Made by a program: the position numbers and the translations under genes. A stretch of 12,437 bases of DNA from DTLA01 sp034436295 (GTDB lineage Bacteria > Chloroflexota > Anaerolineae > DTLA01), in NCBI GenBank assembly GCA_034436295.1, contig DAOTVT010000103.1, positions 1 through 12,437 on the forward strand, in the 5' to 3' direction. Below are positions 7,059 through 12,437 of the stretch, piece by piece. The notes beneath the pieces were generated by a model. It had not been told where the DNA came from, made no database searches, and saw only the letters and a program-made list of their open reading frames with translations. Position 1 is the first letter of the stretch. The number at the start of each line of letters is the position of its first letter.

Positions 7059-7634
7059 TTGGCAAAGAAGGGCGATCTTCTCAGCACTGGCGAAGTAGCC
7101 ACCCGGGCCGGCGTAACCCGGACGACCGTGCTTCACTGGATCAAGTCCGGGAAACTGCAGCCTGCGCTCACGACCGCTGGCGGCCACTACCGCATCGCGG
7201 AGTCCGACCTGGCGCGCTTCCTGGCCGAGCACTACGGGACGGATGCCCGCGGCCCCAGAAACGTCATCCTCGTCGTGGACGATGAGCCTTCCATCCTGGA
7301 AGTCGTGCTCCTGGCCCTCCGGCCTGCCTTCCCCGGCTGGCGGATGGAAACAGCGTCCGATGGCGTGGAAGCCGGCATGAAACTGCTCCGCTTCACGCCG
7401 GCGCTTCTGGTCCTGGATCTCATGTTGCCGGGGATTGACGGCTTTGAAGTCTGTCGCCTGGTGCGAAGCGACCCCGAACTGCGCAAGATTGCCATCCTGT
7501 GCATCACCGGCTACAAGCACCCCGGCATCTACGAGCAAGCCCTGGAGGCCGGCGCCGACGAATGCCTCTTCAAGCCGCTTGACATGAAGACCCTGCGCGA
7601 GAAAGCGCAGGAACTTGTGGCCCGCCTCCGCTAG
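7059..7634 (+). CDS. Orphan regulator: N-terminal MerR/excisionase-type HTH, C-terminal receiver domain
   Basis: Predicted DNA-binding response regulator, 191 aa. Residues 7-55 are an HTH_17/MerR-type winged helix: LLSTGEVATRAGVT, then the recognition and wing part VLHWIKSGKL...GGHYRI. Residues 68-190 are a CheY-like receiver with acidic pocket D74/D75 (VVDDEP), phospho-acceptor D120 (LVLDLMLP), switch T150 and invariant-type K172 (FKPL), so it should be phosphorylatable. The domain order is reversed relative to OmpR/NarL proteins. TTG 7059 is chosen because AGGTGGGG (7046-7053) precedes it and the HTH begins six residues later; an upstream in-frame TTG at 7029 has no comparable site. No histidine kinase is nearby. 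The ECF sigma gene follows after about 90 bp. Targets unknown. Confidence 0.85.
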   Translation: MAKKGDLLSTGEVATRAGVTRTTVLHWIKSGKLQPALTTAGGHYRIAESDLARFLAEHYGTDARGPRNVILVVDDEPSILEVVLLALRPAFPGWRMETASDGVEAGMKLLRFTPALLVLDLMLPGIDGFEVCRLVRSDPELRKIAILCITGYKHPGIYEQALEAGADECLFKPLDMKTLREKAQELVARLR

Positions 7635-7636
7635 CC

Positions 7637-7650
7637 CGGGCTGCAGCCCG
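7637..7650. repeat. 14-nt perfect GC-rich palindrome after the regulator gene
   Basis: CGGGCTGCAGCCCG is fully self-complementary and starts two bases after the TAG stop (7632-7634). As RNA it would form a 5-bp stem with a TGCA loop. It resembles GC-rich REP-like elements and shares the 8-mer CTAGCCCG with the stop-codon region at 6805-6812. It is not followed by a T-run. Confidence 0.5.
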
Positions 7651-7724
7651 AGTGTCACATTATCGCCCCCTGCGGTGTTATTGCATTGGACACGCTGCGC
7701 GCAGACCCGAAAGGACAAGGGCAC

Positions 7725-8273
7725 GTGGACATTTCCGACGCGCTTCTCCTACAACGGTGGCAGGAAGGCGACGAGAAGGCCTTTGCCGACATCTTCCTGC
7801 GCCACTATGGCCCACTGGTCCGCGTGCTACGCAGCCTGCTCGGCTCCACCGATGAGGCGGAGGACATCGCGCAGGAGACGTTCTGGCGGCTGTACCGGCA
7901 TCCGCTGGCCACAGAACGAGAGCACAACCTGGCCGCCTGGCTCATGCGCGTAGCCACGCGCCTGGGCTACAATGCACTGCGAGAACGCGTGCGGCGGGAG
8001 CGCAGGCAGGGCGTGTGGCAGCAGCAGGTGGAAACCGTCGCCAACCCGGAAGCGGAAGCCCTCCGGCAGGAGACGCGGCGAGAGGTGCAGCAGGCTCTGG
8101 CCCAAATGCCACTCCGCCAGGCGCAGATCCTGTTCTTGCGCTACCAGGGATACACCTACGCGGAACTCGCAGAAATCGTCGGGGTCAAAGTCTCGTCGGT
8201 AGGAACGCTGCTGGCCCGCGCCGAGCGCACCTTCGCCAGGCACTACCGCGGCGACGGGCCGAGCAGCATGTGA
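7725..8273 (+). CDS. ECF (sigma70 group 4) RNA polymerase sigma factor
   Basis: Extracytoplasmic-function sigma factor, 182 aa, which directs RNA polymerase to a stress regulon when released by its anti-sigma factor. Region 2 spans about 16-85: GDEKAFADIFLRHY, the hallmark DEAEDIAQETFWRLYRHP (43-60), and the -10-contacting AAWLMRVATRLGYNALR helix. After a short linker, region 4 (about 122-172) has MPLRQAQILFLRYQGYTYAELAEI and a recognition helix near VKVSSVGTLLARAER. No extra C-terminal domain is present. The GTG start at 7725 is preferred because AAGG motifs (7711-7714, 7717-7720) lie upstream and the family N-terminus begins here; TTG 7686 would add 13 residues. The anti-sigma gene starts 21 nt after the TGA. 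No convincing autoregulatory ECF promoter was seen upstream. Confidence 0.92.
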   Translation: MDISDALLLQRWQEGDEKAFADIFLRHYGPLVRVLRSLLGSTDEAEDIAQETFWRLYRHPLATEREHNLAAWLMRVATRLGYNALRERVRRERRQGVWQQQVETVANPEAEALRQETRREVQQALAQMPLRQAQILFLRYQGYTYAELAEIVGVKVSSVGTLLARAERTFARHYRGDGPSSM

Positions 8274-8294
8274 AGTTTGCGAGAGGAGACAGAG

Positions 8295-9434
8295 ATGCAC
8301 ATACCGGAAGGCACTCTCCGCGCATACCTGGACGAGCAGACATCGCCCGAAGAAACGCGCACCATCGCCGAACATCTCCGCGCATGCGCCGCGTGCCGCA
8401 AGCGGCTGGCGACCCTGGATGCCCGCCGCAGCCACGCCGCAGCCGTCCTGTCCACCCTGCAGCCCCCGGAGGACCGCGCGCCCACCCATCCGTCCGCGGC
8501 CCTCGCGCGGTTCCAACAGCAACACAACGTCCACGAACACAACGAAAGGAGACACGCTCCCATGAGAAAGCAGAACAACCTGGGCCGCTGGAAGCCCGTC
8601 TGGATCGGACTCACGGTCCTTGTCATCGCGTCGCTGTTCATCTTCTACCCGCCGTTGCGGACGGCGGCCTCGGACTTCCTGGGCATTTTCCGTGTCCGCA
8701 AGTTCGTCGCCGTGCCCATCAACGTATCGGCGCTGGAGAACCCGACGTTTGAGAACCTGCTGCAATCCGCGTTCTCGGATCAACTCACCGTCACCAAGGA
8801 GCCGGGGCCAGCGATCCCCGTCGCTTCCCCCGAGGAAGCATCCGCGGCCCTGGGGTTCGCGGTGCGGCTTCCGTCGGCACTGCCCGAAGGATACACGGCC
8901 CAGCCCAGCATGAGCATCCAGGGCGAGTTCGCATTCCGCGCGCGCGTGGACATGGACTACGTGCTGGCCGTTCGGGAGGCCTTGGGCAAGACGGACGTCC
9001 CCATCCCGCCGGGATTGGACGGGGCGGTGCTGGACGTAACCGTGCCCAAGATACTCGCCGCCAACTACGCATCGGAGCGAGGTTGGTTCGCCGTAGTCCA
9101 GGCCATGTCGCCCGAGGTTCAGTTGCCGCCGAACCTGGACTTGCAGCAAATCGGCGAGTTTGGCCTGCGCCTGGCCGGCATTCCGGCCGATCAGGCCCGC
9201 CAGATGGCCGCCGCCATTGACTGGGCCAACACGCTCATCATCCCTGTGCCGCTGGGCTACGCTTCTTACGAGGAGGTAACCGTGGCGGGCGCACGCGGCG
9301 TGCTCATCAGCGACAGCACAGAGGACGCTTCCAGACACCACCTGCTCGTCTTCGCCAAGGATGGCATCGTATATGGACTGGAGGGCGCGGCCACGGCGCA
9401 GGAACTGCTGGCCGCCGCCGAGTCCATGTTCTAG
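8295..9434 (+). CDS. Transmembrane anti-sigma factor: zinc-finger (zf-HC2) domain plus DUF4367-like domain
   Basis: Predicted regulator of the adjacent ECF sigma factor, 379 aa. Residues 2-40 form an anti-sigma zinc finger: H2, then H27-x3-C31-x2-C34 in EHLRACAAC, with the typical AYLDEQTSPEE helix between. A polar linker (about 42-98) leads to one membrane segment (about 101-118), leaving a large extracytoplasmic portion. This resembles DUF4367 proteins: ALGFAVRLPSALPEGY and a C-terminal KDGIVYGLEG...ELLAAAESM. ATG 8295 follows AGGAG (8284-8288); TTG 8277 is an inferior alternative. An internal AAAGGAG (8545-8551) precedes in-frame ATG 8562, which would yield a finger-less 290-aa form. Its TAG stop sits inside the first copy of the downstream repeat. 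The anti-sigma role is inferred from domain and position. Confidence 0.85.
   Translation: MHIPEGTLRAYLDEQTSPEETRTIAEHLRACAACRKRLATLDARRSHAAAVLSTLQPPEDRAPTHPSAALARFQQQHNVHEHNERRHAPMRKQNNLGRWKPVWIGLTVLVIASLFIFYPPLRTAASDFLGIFRVRKFVAVPINVSALENPTFENLLQSAFSDQLTVTKEPGPAIPVASPEEASAALGFAVRLPSALPEGYTAQPSMSIQGEFAFRARVDMDYVLAVREALGKTDVPIPPGLDGAVLDVTVPKILAANYASERGWFAVVQAMSPEVQLPPNLDLQQIGEFGLRLAGIPADQARQMAAAIDWANTLIIPVPLGYASYEEVTVAGARGVLISDSTEDASRHHLLVFAKDGIVYGLEGAATAQELLAAAESMF
8545..8564 (+). promoter_or_regulatory. Internal ribosome binding site and start codon within the anti-sigma gene
   Basis: AAAGGAG (8545-8551) lies 10 nt before an in-frame ATG (8562-8564, Met90). It is at least as strong as the site at the annotated start. 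Translation from here would begin just before the membrane segment and omit the zinc finger, giving a 290-aa membrane-anchored DUF4367-like protein. It may be a second start or a relic of two fused genes. Confidence 0.5.
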
Positions 9435-9560
9435 CGTGAGGGGCCACAATGCCCTCTCCCGCTGCGAGAAGGTTAGGGTGAGGGACGACAACCCCTCTCC
9501 CGCTGGGAGAGGGCTAGCGTGAGGGGCCGCAATGCCCGCTCCCGCTGGGAGAGGGTGAGG
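9431..9560. repeat. Three tandem 42-nt repeats with inner palindrome
   Basis: Copies at 9436-9477 (42 nt), 9478-9518 (41 nt) and 9519-9560 (42 nt) all begin GTGAGGG and contain a CCCTCTCCC-GCT-GGGAGAGGG palindrome. It is perfect in copy 2 (9493-9501 with 9505-9513), has two mismatches in copy 1 and one in copy 3. CTAGCGTGAGGGGCC occurs identically at 9431-9445 and 9514-9528, so the repeat begins inside the anti-sigma stop codon. The core resembles a palindrome type dispersed in many high-GC genomes. The hairpins may also separate the two operons transcriptionally. Confidence 0.85.
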
Positions 9561-9580
9561 GTCCGCCGCACCCCCGGCCT

Positions 9581-9609
9581 TTGGCATTCCAGGCGCTCTA
9601 TGGTAAACT
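9581..9609 (+). promoter_or_regulatory. Sigma70-type promoter of the ABC transporter operon
   Basis: TTGGCA (9581-9586), a 17-nt spacer and TAAACT (9604-9609) with TGG just upstream form a near-consensus, extended -10 promoter. Transcription is expected about 7 nt past the -10, at base 9616, which is the A of the ATG. No ribosome binding site fits in the 6 nt between the -10 and the ATG, so a leaderless mRNA is predicted. Confidence 0.7.
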
Positions 9610-9615
9610 GACGCT

Positions 9616-10539
9616 ATGGCCACATCGCTTGCCATTGAGACCCACAGCCTGCGCAAGGAGTACGGCCCCAAAGTGGCCGTCGCCGACCTGTCGCTGAGCG
9701 TCCAGCGCGGCGAGATATTCGGGTTCCTCGGCCCCAACGGCGCAGGCAAGACCACCGCCGTGAAGATGCTCCTGGGGCTCATCGCGCCGACCGCGGGCGC
9801 GGGGCGAATCCTGGGCCGCCCCCTGGCCGACATGGAAGTCCGCCGCAAGGTCGGCTTCCTGCCCGAGCACTTCCGCTTCTACGACTGGCTCACCGCGCGC
9901 GAGTTGCTGCACTACCACGGCAGGCTCCTCGGCATGACCGACGCCGCCTGCCGCGCCCAGATTCCCGAACTCCTCAACATGGTGGGCCTCCTTCGCCACG
10001 CCGACCAGCGCATCAAAACGTTCTCCAAAGGCATGCTCCAGCGCGTGGGACTGGCCCAGGCGTTGCTCAACGACCCCGAACTGGTCTTCCTGGACGAACC
10101 CACGTCGGGCCTTGACCCCATCGGGCGGCGCATGGTGCGCGACGTCATCCACCATCTCCGCGAGCGTGCCTGCACCGTGTTCCTGAACTCGCACCTCCTC
10201 AGCGAAGTGGAGATCACCTGCGACCGTGTCGCGTTCATCCGCGAGGGGGTCGTCGTCCGCACGGCCAGCCTGCGCCAACTGGTGCAGGGCGAGACCGCCG
10301 TGCGCATCCGTGCCGCGGGCGTTACGCCCGAGACCCTGGACGGCCTGAACCGTTGGGGCCGCGAGATTCGCGCCGACGGCGAGCACATCCACATGGTCGT
10401 GGACGAAGAGGACAGCCTGCCCGCCATCGCCAACTGGATTGTCGCGAGCGGCGCGCGCCTGTATGCCCTGACGCCCGAACGCATCTCCCTGGAAGACTTG
10501 TTCATGCAGATTGTGGGCACTTCGGGAGAGACCGAATGA
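9616..10539 (+). CDS. ABC-2 type transporter ATP-binding protein
   Basis: Cytoplasmic ATPase, 307 aa, of an ABC exporter of the CcmA/NatA/DrrA class. Walker A GPNGAGKTT (39-47), Q-loop region GFLPEH with Glu84 in place of Gln (common in this subfamily), signature FSKGM (136-140), Walker B LVFLDEP (156-162), D-loop SGLDP and H-loop His193 are all present. The protein should hydrolyse ATP. Residues about 220-307 form the C-terminal accessory region found in many of these ATPases. The first base of the ATG coincides with the predicted transcription start. The permease follows with an ATGA overlap. The substrate cannot be named; drugs, lipids, peptides or Na+ are all known for the class. The ECF/anti-sigma pair upstream is separated by the tandem repeat and this gene's own promoter, so co-regulation is only a possibility. 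Confidence 0.95.
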   Translation: MATSLAIETHSLRKEYGPKVAVADLSLSVQRGEIFGFLGPNGAGKTTAVKMLLGLIAPTAGAGRILGRPLADMEVRRKVGFLPEHFRFYDWLTARELLHYHGRLLGMTDAACRAQIPELLNMVGLLRHADQRIKTFSKGMLQRVGLAQALLNDPELVFLDEPTSGLDPIGRRMVRDVIHHLRERACTVFLNSHLLSEVEITCDRVAFIREGVVVRTASLRQLVQGETAVRIRAAGVTPETLDGLNRWGREIRADGEHIHMVVDEEDSLPAIANWIVASGARLYALTPERISLEDLFMQIVGTSGETE

Positions 10540-11372
10540 ACCGCATCGCGCTCATCGCCCGACTCACGTTCCACGAGGCGCGCCGTCGCAAGATCATGTG
10601 GGCGGCCGTCCTACTCGGCCTGGCCTTCCTCGCCATCTACGCGCTGGGACTCTACTTCCTGCGCGGCGAAATCCTGGAGGGAATGGAGCAGTACCCGCAG
10701 GGCGCGCTCACCGGCCTCAACATGCTGGTCATGATGGCGCTGTATGCGGTGAACTTCCTCATCATCGTGATGACCGTCCTCACATCGGTGGACACCATCG
10801 CAGGCGAGGTGGCCTCTGGCGCCATCCACGCCATCGCCGCCAAGCCCATCCGCCGCGCCGAAATCCTCCTGGGCAAGTGGCTGGGATTCGCCGTCATGCT
10901 CGTCCTGTACGCGGCTCTCATGATCGGCGGCGTCGTGCTAGCCACCCGACTCCTCACCAACTACACGCCCCCGAACATCCTTCGCGGCAGCCTGCTGATG
11001 ATCCTGGAAGGCTTCATCGTGCTGCACCTGTCGCTGCTCGGCGGCACGTTCCTGTCCACTCTCGCCAACGGCGTCTTCGTGCTCGGACTGTTCGGCGTCG
11101 CCTTCATCGGCGGGTGGATGGAGCAGTTCGGCGCGATGATGCACAACGAGACCGTCGTGAACATCGGCATCCTCAGCAGCCTCATCATGCCCTCCGAGGC
11201 CATCTGGCGCTGGGCAGCGTACCTGATGCAGCCACCCATCCTGCGGACGTTCAACGTCAGCCCGTTCGGCAGCAACGCGCAGCCCAGCCTGGCCATGGTG
11301 GTGTACACGCTGGCGTACCTGGCCGCCGCGCTGGCGTTCGCCATTCGCAACTTCAGCCGCAAGGACCTGTAG
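10536..11372 (+). CDS. ABC-2 type transporter permease
   Basis: Integral membrane partner of the preceding ATPase, 278 aa, starting in the ATGA overlap. GGGAG (10524-10528) lies upstream. The N-terminal ARLTFHEARRRKI amphipathic stretch is followed by a membrane segment at about 22-42. Further hydrophobic segments lie at about 63-85, 110-133, 148-172, 178-195 and 247-270, a six-helix ABC-2 pattern. The TIAGEVASGAIHAIAAKPIRRAEILLGKW stretch (seen in pieces at about 89-117) is the cytoplasmic coupling segment typical of ABC-2 permeases, in which a protease-like GxI and RxEhhhGK pattern recurs. It ends AIRNFSRKDL, again typical. A longer upstream reading in this frame only shadows the ATPase gene. 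No substrate-binding protein or second permease is adjacent, so a homodimeric permease with two ATPases is likely. Confidence 0.88.
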   Translation: MNRIALIARLTFHEARRRKIMWAAVLLGLAFLAIYALGLYFLRGEILEGMEQYPQGALTGLNMLVMMALYAVNFLIIVMTVLTSVDTIAGEVASGAIHAIAAKPIRRAEILLGKWLGFAVMLVLYAALMIGGVVLATRLLTNYTPPNILRGSLLMILEGFIVLHLSLLGGTFLSTLANGVFVLGLFGVAFIGGWMEQFGAMMHNETVVNIGILSSLIMPSEAIWRWAAYLMQPPILRTFNVSPFGSNAQPSLAMVVYTLAYLAAALAFAIRNFSRKDL

Positions 11373-11425
11373 GCTCACGAGAAGCCGCGAACCCACGCGA
11401 ATCTTGCCCGCGCGCCCACTCGCGG

Positions 11426-11454
11426 TTTGCCTTGCCGCGCCTTTGTGCTATACT
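11426..11454 (+). promoter_or_regulatory. Sigma70-type promoter for the small membrane protein gene
   Basis: TTTGCC (11426-11431) with a 17-nt spacer, or TTGCCT (11427-11432) with 16 nt, precedes TATACT (11449-11454), which has TGC directly before it as an extended -10. The predicted start is near 11461, leaving a leader of about 35 nt with GGAGG (11482-11486) ahead of ATG 11496. It argues against the upstream TTG start at 11427. Confidence 0.6.
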
Positions 11455-11495
11455 TCGCTCGCAAGTCCCGATTCGCGACGCGGAGGCATAGCCCC

Positions 11496-11969
11496 ATGTC
11501 GGCCATCGTCGGAAATAGACGCTCCGCCTGGCCCATCTGGGCGGCGCGCGTCGCCGCGGCCGTCGTGTGCGCCTGGAACCTGTCGGCGGCGATCCCGTTC
11601 ACCCTGGCCCCGGCCCGTTACGCCCCCGCCTTTGAGGTGAGCGGCGTCGGCGGCGAGGCTCTCGTGCGCGGGATGGGCATCCTGTTCCTCATGTGGCAGG
11701 TGCCGTTCCTGCCCGTCATCTGGGACCCCCGACGGCATCGCGCTTGCTTCCGGGTCATCCTCGCCATGCAAGCCATCGGCCTGGCCGGCGAGGTGTGGAT
11801 GCTGGCGACGCTGGCGCCCGGGCACGCGGCCCTCCGCGCCACGGGAATGCGGTTCGTCGCCTTTGACGCGGCGGGGTTGGCGCTCCTCGCCGCCTCCTAT
11901 GCCCTCGCGCGCAGGGAACCCGTAGGCCGGGCTTCCGGCCCGACTGCAGGCTCTCGCAGTATGGCATGA
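11496..11969 (+). CDS. Small four-helix membrane protein of unknown function
   Basis: Hypothetical inner-membrane protein, 157 aa; I do not recognise its family. Four hydrophobic segments are visible at about 15-35, 56-75, 85-107 and 117-138. Between the first two is a polar loop (YAPAFEVSGVGGEALVRG), and after the second a basic turn (WDPRRHR). Glu99 sits within the third segment. ATG 11496 is chosen because GGAGG (11482-11486) lies 9 nt upstream and a promoter ends just before; TTG 11427 would lie inside the promoter. The last 16 residues or so (after ARRE) are low in hydrophobicity and are encoded by a GC-rich palindromic repeat, suggesting the original C-terminus was replaced. It appears to be a single-gene unit; the next gene has its own promoter. 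Confidence 0.7.
   Translation: MSAIVGNRRSAWPIWAARVAAAVVCAWNLSAAIPFTLAPARYAPAFEVSGVGGEALVRGMGILFLMWQVPFLPVIWDPRRHRACFRVILAMQAIGLAGEVWMLATLAPGHAALRATGMRFVAFDAAGLALLAASYALARREPVGRASGPTAGSRSMA
11925..11942. repeat. GC-rich REP-like palindrome inside the 3' end of the membrane protein gene
   Basis: GGCCGG (11925-11930) pairs with CCGGCC (11935-11940) around a 4-nt loop. An alternative pairing is CGGGC (11928-11932) with GCCCG (11938-11942). The sequence context GTAGGCCGGGCTTCCGGCC looks like a REP-type element. It lies within coding sequence, 27 nt before the stop codon, and encodes part of the protein tail. Confidence 0.45.
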
Positions 11970-11995
11970 CGCAGTCCATCCGTGCGGTCGCCTGC

Positions 11996-12024
11996 TTGAC
12001 GTTTGAGCCAGCGTGGGCTAAACT
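11996..12024 (+). promoter_or_regulatory. Sigma70-type promoter for the glycosyltransferase gene
   Basis: TTGACG (11996-12001), exactly 17 nt, then TAAACT (12019-12024). This is the closest match to the sigma70 consensus in the window. The predicted start near 12031 gives a leader of about 36 nt containing GGAGG (12056-12060). Confidence 0.7.
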
Positions 12025-12066
12025 TCACACACCGCCCCTGCCAACACTGCATATCGGAGGATTCCG

Positions 12067-12437
12067 ATGACAACCGAAACCCGCGATACCCCGCTCGCAT
12101 GGCTGCGACGGCACCATGACGTCATCCTCCTGGGCGCCATCCTCCTCGCCGCCCTCGCCCTGCGCCTGTACCAACTGGAGCAGGACAGTTTCTGGCTTGA
12201 CGAACTGATCCAAATCCGACGCAGCCGTTTGCCCTTCTTCGCCATGATCAAAGATGTCTTGGCCGAGGTCGGCGCTGTGCCCATTGAGTATATCATCACC
12301 CACTTTGTGTACTACTACATCGGCCGCTCCGAGGGCATCCTGCGCCTGCCGGCCGTGCTCTGGGGCGTCCTCTCCGTCGCGACGGTTTACTTCCTCGGCA
12401 AGCGCATGTTTGACAAGACGACGGGATTCCTGGCCGC
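12067..12437 (+). CDS. GT-C glycosyltransferase, PMT/ArnT-like (GT39/GT83), 3' partial
   Basis: The first 123 residues of a polytopic membrane glycosyltransferase; the rest lies beyond the window. These enzymes transfer a sugar from a polyprenyl-phosphate donor to lipid or protein on the outer face of the membrane. A short cytoplasmic N-terminus (about 1-17) is followed by a first membrane segment at about 18-36. The first external loop contains D45-E46 in FWLDEL, the acidic pair expected at the GT-C active site. Later come VPIEYIITHF (the position of the usual PPLYY-type motif), EGILRLPAVLWGVLSVATVYFLG in pieces, and a typical short KRMFDKTTG loop. GGAGG (12056-12060) lies 6 nt before the ATG. 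Acceptor and sugar cannot be inferred from this fragment. Confidence 0.82.
   Translation, partial: MTTETRDTPLAWLRRHHDVILLGAILLAALALRLYQLEQDSFWLDELIQIRRSRLPFFAMIKDVLAEVGAVPIEYIITHFVYYYIGRSEGILRLPAVLWGVLSVATVYFLGKRMFDKTTGFLA

Noticed and set aside
7653..7681. Promoter TGTCAC...TGTTAT ahead of the ECF sigma gene
   Set aside because: Both hexamers match the consensus poorly and no ECF-type GGAAC motif is present. Read-through from the regulator gene is equally plausible.
9436..9560. Short CRISPR array
   Set aside because: The units are contiguous imperfect tandem copies with internal palindromes and no unique spacers, and no cas genes are present.
7827..9848. 673-codon open frame on the minus strand across the sigma, anti-sigma and ABC genes
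   Set aside because: It runs antisense to three well-supported genes in a different codon phase, has a low-complexity Arg/Gly/His/Gln-rich composition, and crosses the tandem repeat. Long antisense frames are expected in high-GC coding DNA.
9865..9867. Glu instead of Gln in the ABC ATPase Q-loop as a sign of a degenerate ATPase
   Set aside because: LPE in this position is common in the CcmA/DrrA-type subfamily, and all other catalytic motifs are intact.
11382..11428. Terminator from AAGCCGCGA (11382-11390) and TCGCGGTTT (11420-11428)
   Set aside because: The loop is about 29 nt, one pair is a wobble, there is no T-run, and the right arm overlaps the promoter -35 region of the next gene.

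Overview
The window is high-GC, densely packed bacterial DNA with every recognisable gene on the + strand. Genes are separated by short gaps, and three gene pairs share ATGA start/stop overlaps. Promoters resemble the sigma70 consensus (TTGACG/TTGGCA with TAAACT or TATAAT). GC content, gene style and dispersed GC-rich palindromes between genes fit a Chloroflexota (Anaerolineae-like) metagenomic contig. That assignment is an inference, with no marker gene to confirm it. No rRNA, tRNA, CRISPR array, transposase or phage gene was seen. No gene-free stretch exceeds 300 bases; the longest is 6809-7058.

Region 1 (1-3129), potassium uptake. A KimA-type K+/H+ symporter lacking about 29 N-terminal residues at the left edge is followed by two TrkA-family RCK proteins (222 and 233 aa). 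Each RCK protein is about half the size of E. coli TrkA. No TrkH/KtrB pore gene lies between or beside them, so the natural reading is a KimA-like permease controlled by a split, possibly hetero-oligomeric, nucleotide-binding regulator.

Region 2 (3198-6808), a three-subunit molybdenum hydroxylase of the xanthine dehydrogenase family. The order is FAD subunit, 2Fe-2S subunit, molybdopterin subunit, tightly coupled. The active site carries the catalytic Glu and an AMRGFG loop, so it is not an aerobic CO dehydrogenase; the substrate is unknown. A perfect 7-bp inverted repeat sits just ahead of the first ribosome binding site.

Region 3 (6809-9434), regulation. A perfect 16-bp palindrome and a strong extended -10 promoter precede an orphan regulator with an N-terminal MerR/excisionase-type HTH and a C-terminal receiver, the reverse of the usual order. 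It is followed by an ECF sigma factor and a membrane anti-sigma factor (zinc finger, one membrane segment, DUF4367-like extracytoplasmic domain). The anti-sigma gene contains a strong internal ribosome binding site.

Region 4 (9435-11372), ABC-2 type transporter. Three tandem copies of a 42-nt palindromic repeat separate the anti-sigma gene from an ATPase/permease pair. The promoter of this pair places the transcription start on the ATG, predicting a leaderless mRNA.

Region 5 (11373-12437). A small four-helix membrane protein of unknown function, whose C-terminal codons lie in a palindromic repeat, is followed by the start of a GT-C (PMT/ArnT-like) glycosyltransferase that runs off the right edge.
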